Below are positions 5,599 to 6,083 of a stretch of 6,083 nucleotides of DNA, piece by piece (position 1 is the first letter of the stretch; every line of letters starts with the position of its first letter). The position numbers and the translations under genes are program-made. The stretch is from the NCBI GenBank assembly GCA_916050055.1, contig CAJZJY010000074.1, forward strand, positions 1 to 6,083. The letters are read 5' to 3'. Source of the DNA: an uncultured Streptococcus sp. (GTDB lineage Bacteria; Bacillota; Bacilli; Lactobacillales; Aerococcaceae). Below the pieces are notes generated by a model. It was given only the letters and a program-made list of their open reading frames with translations, was not told the origin of the DNA and did no database searches.

Positions 5599-6083
5599 CA
5601 TTCTTTAGAGGTATGCCGTTTCCCTAACCTTTTTGCCTGTGCTTCTGTCATTTCTACAACATTCCCCCAATTTGTATTGTGCGGCATGTTCCCTTTATTG
5701 TACCAATACACATCTGACTTTCCTTTTTTAGCTACATATACAGTTCGATACTCTTCTTGATTTACTGTTGTTTCGGTTACAGCTTCAGTTACAGCCTCAG
5801 TCTGGGCAACGGTTGTTTCTACTTTCTTCGCAAATAGCGGTTCCGCATTTCCTGTCGCATAGTCAATTTTCGCATTTGGCGAAGTGTTATCAAGCGTTAC
5901 GTGAGTCACGCCATCTTTATCGATGTTCTCTTGTTTTGTTCCAAATGAAATCTTCATCAGAGTTCCATCACTTTTAATTCCAGCATACTGCAACTCAATT
6001 TTTCGAGGAATCAGTTCATCCCCTTCGTAAATTGGCGTTACTTTATAATCCAACCAATCATTCGGATGAGCATTAATCCAATC
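5598..6083 (-). CDS. Probable DNA/RNA non-specific endonuclease, C-terminal part
   Basis: The frame is open from the right edge to the TGA at 5600-5598, giving 161 residues without a start in view. A TTG at 6053 is internal, because the frame continues upstream with DWINAHPNDW. Residues 1-78 (WLDYKVTPIYEGDELIPR, then LDNTSPNAKIDYATG) match, from recall, the end of the beta-beta-alpha-metal nuclease domain of secreted streptococcal/LAB DNA-entry-type nucleases. The catalytic part, with its DRGH-type motif, lies outside the window. A Thr/Glu/Val linker (about 89-110) leads to a C-terminal module (about 112-161: TVYVAKKGKSDVYWY, then GKRHTSKE) seen after many LAB nucleases. Such enzymes degrade extracellular DNA at the cell surface; that location is inferred. 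The gene is convergent with niaR and almost touches its terminator. Confidence 0.72.
   Translation of the reverse strand, partial: DWINAHPNDWLDYKVTPIYEGDELIPRKIELQYAGIKSDGTLMKISFGTKQENIDKDGVTHVTLDNTSPNAKIDYATGNAEPLFAKKVETTVAQTEAVTEAVTETTVNQEEYRTVYVAKKGKSDVYWYNKGNMPHNTNWGNVVEMTEAQAKRLGKRHTSKE
5776..5799. repeat. Tandem 12-bp repeat in the nuclease linker
   Basis: GTTACAGCTTCA and GTTACAGCCTCA lie back to back with one mismatch. On the coding strand they give the TEAV-TEAV repeat of the linker between the nuclease domain and the C-terminal module. Such repeats can change copy number by slippage. Confidence 0.7.

Noticed and set aside
5598..6053. TTG at 6053 as the start of a complete 151-residue protein
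   Set aside because: The frame stays open to the window edge, and the residues upstream continue the nuclease-like sequence, so the gene is partial.

Overview
The window looks like a chromosomal stretch of a low-GC Firmicute in the Lactobacillales. The main reasons are a 540-residue malolactic enzyme that closely resembles the lactococcal/streptococcal type from recall, a niacin ECF transporter S-component next to the repressor NiaR, and strong AGGAGG ribosome binding sites. Genus cannot be fixed from the sequence; Streptococcaceae, Carnobacteriaceae, Aerococcaceae and Enterococcaceae all remain possible.

Region 1 (about 1-3203) is a malolactic fermentation locus. mleS (malolactic enzyme) and mleP (AEC-family malate permease, cut by the left edge) form a minus-strand operon with only 12 nt between them. 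A LysR-type regulator, mleR, is divergent on the plus strand. The 216-nt divergent region holds overlapping, oppositely oriented promoters, a weak palindrome that could be the regulator site, and a terminator-like structure in the mleS leader. Together the genes would import L-malate, decarboxylate it to L-lactate and CO2, and raise proton motive force and internal pH.

Region 2 (about 3204-4344) has a very stable terminator hairpin whose arms resemble insertion sequence ends, then a stand-alone class II Fic protein on the minus strand. The Fic protein has an intact catalytic motif, an N-terminal self-inhibitory motif and a C-terminal winged helix.

Region 3 (about 4345-5598) is a two-gene niacin uptake operon: niaX (ECF S-component) and niaR (HTH plus 3H domain). 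A well-formed promoter overlaps a perfect 16-bp palindrome, the obvious candidate NiaR operator. Between the divergent fic and niaX promoters are three AGCGAA hexamers spaced exactly 11 bp apart. The operon ends in a strong terminator.

Region 4 (5598-6083) is the C-terminal part of a probable DNA/RNA non-specific endonuclease on the minus strand, cut by the right edge. It carries a Thr/Glu-rich linker and a small C-terminal module.

Most of the window is recognisable LAB metabolism and regulation. I see no clearly new system. The items most worth checking are small cis-elements: a hairpin over the mleP start codon, a possible mleS attenuator, the phased hexamers and the IS-end-like terminator.
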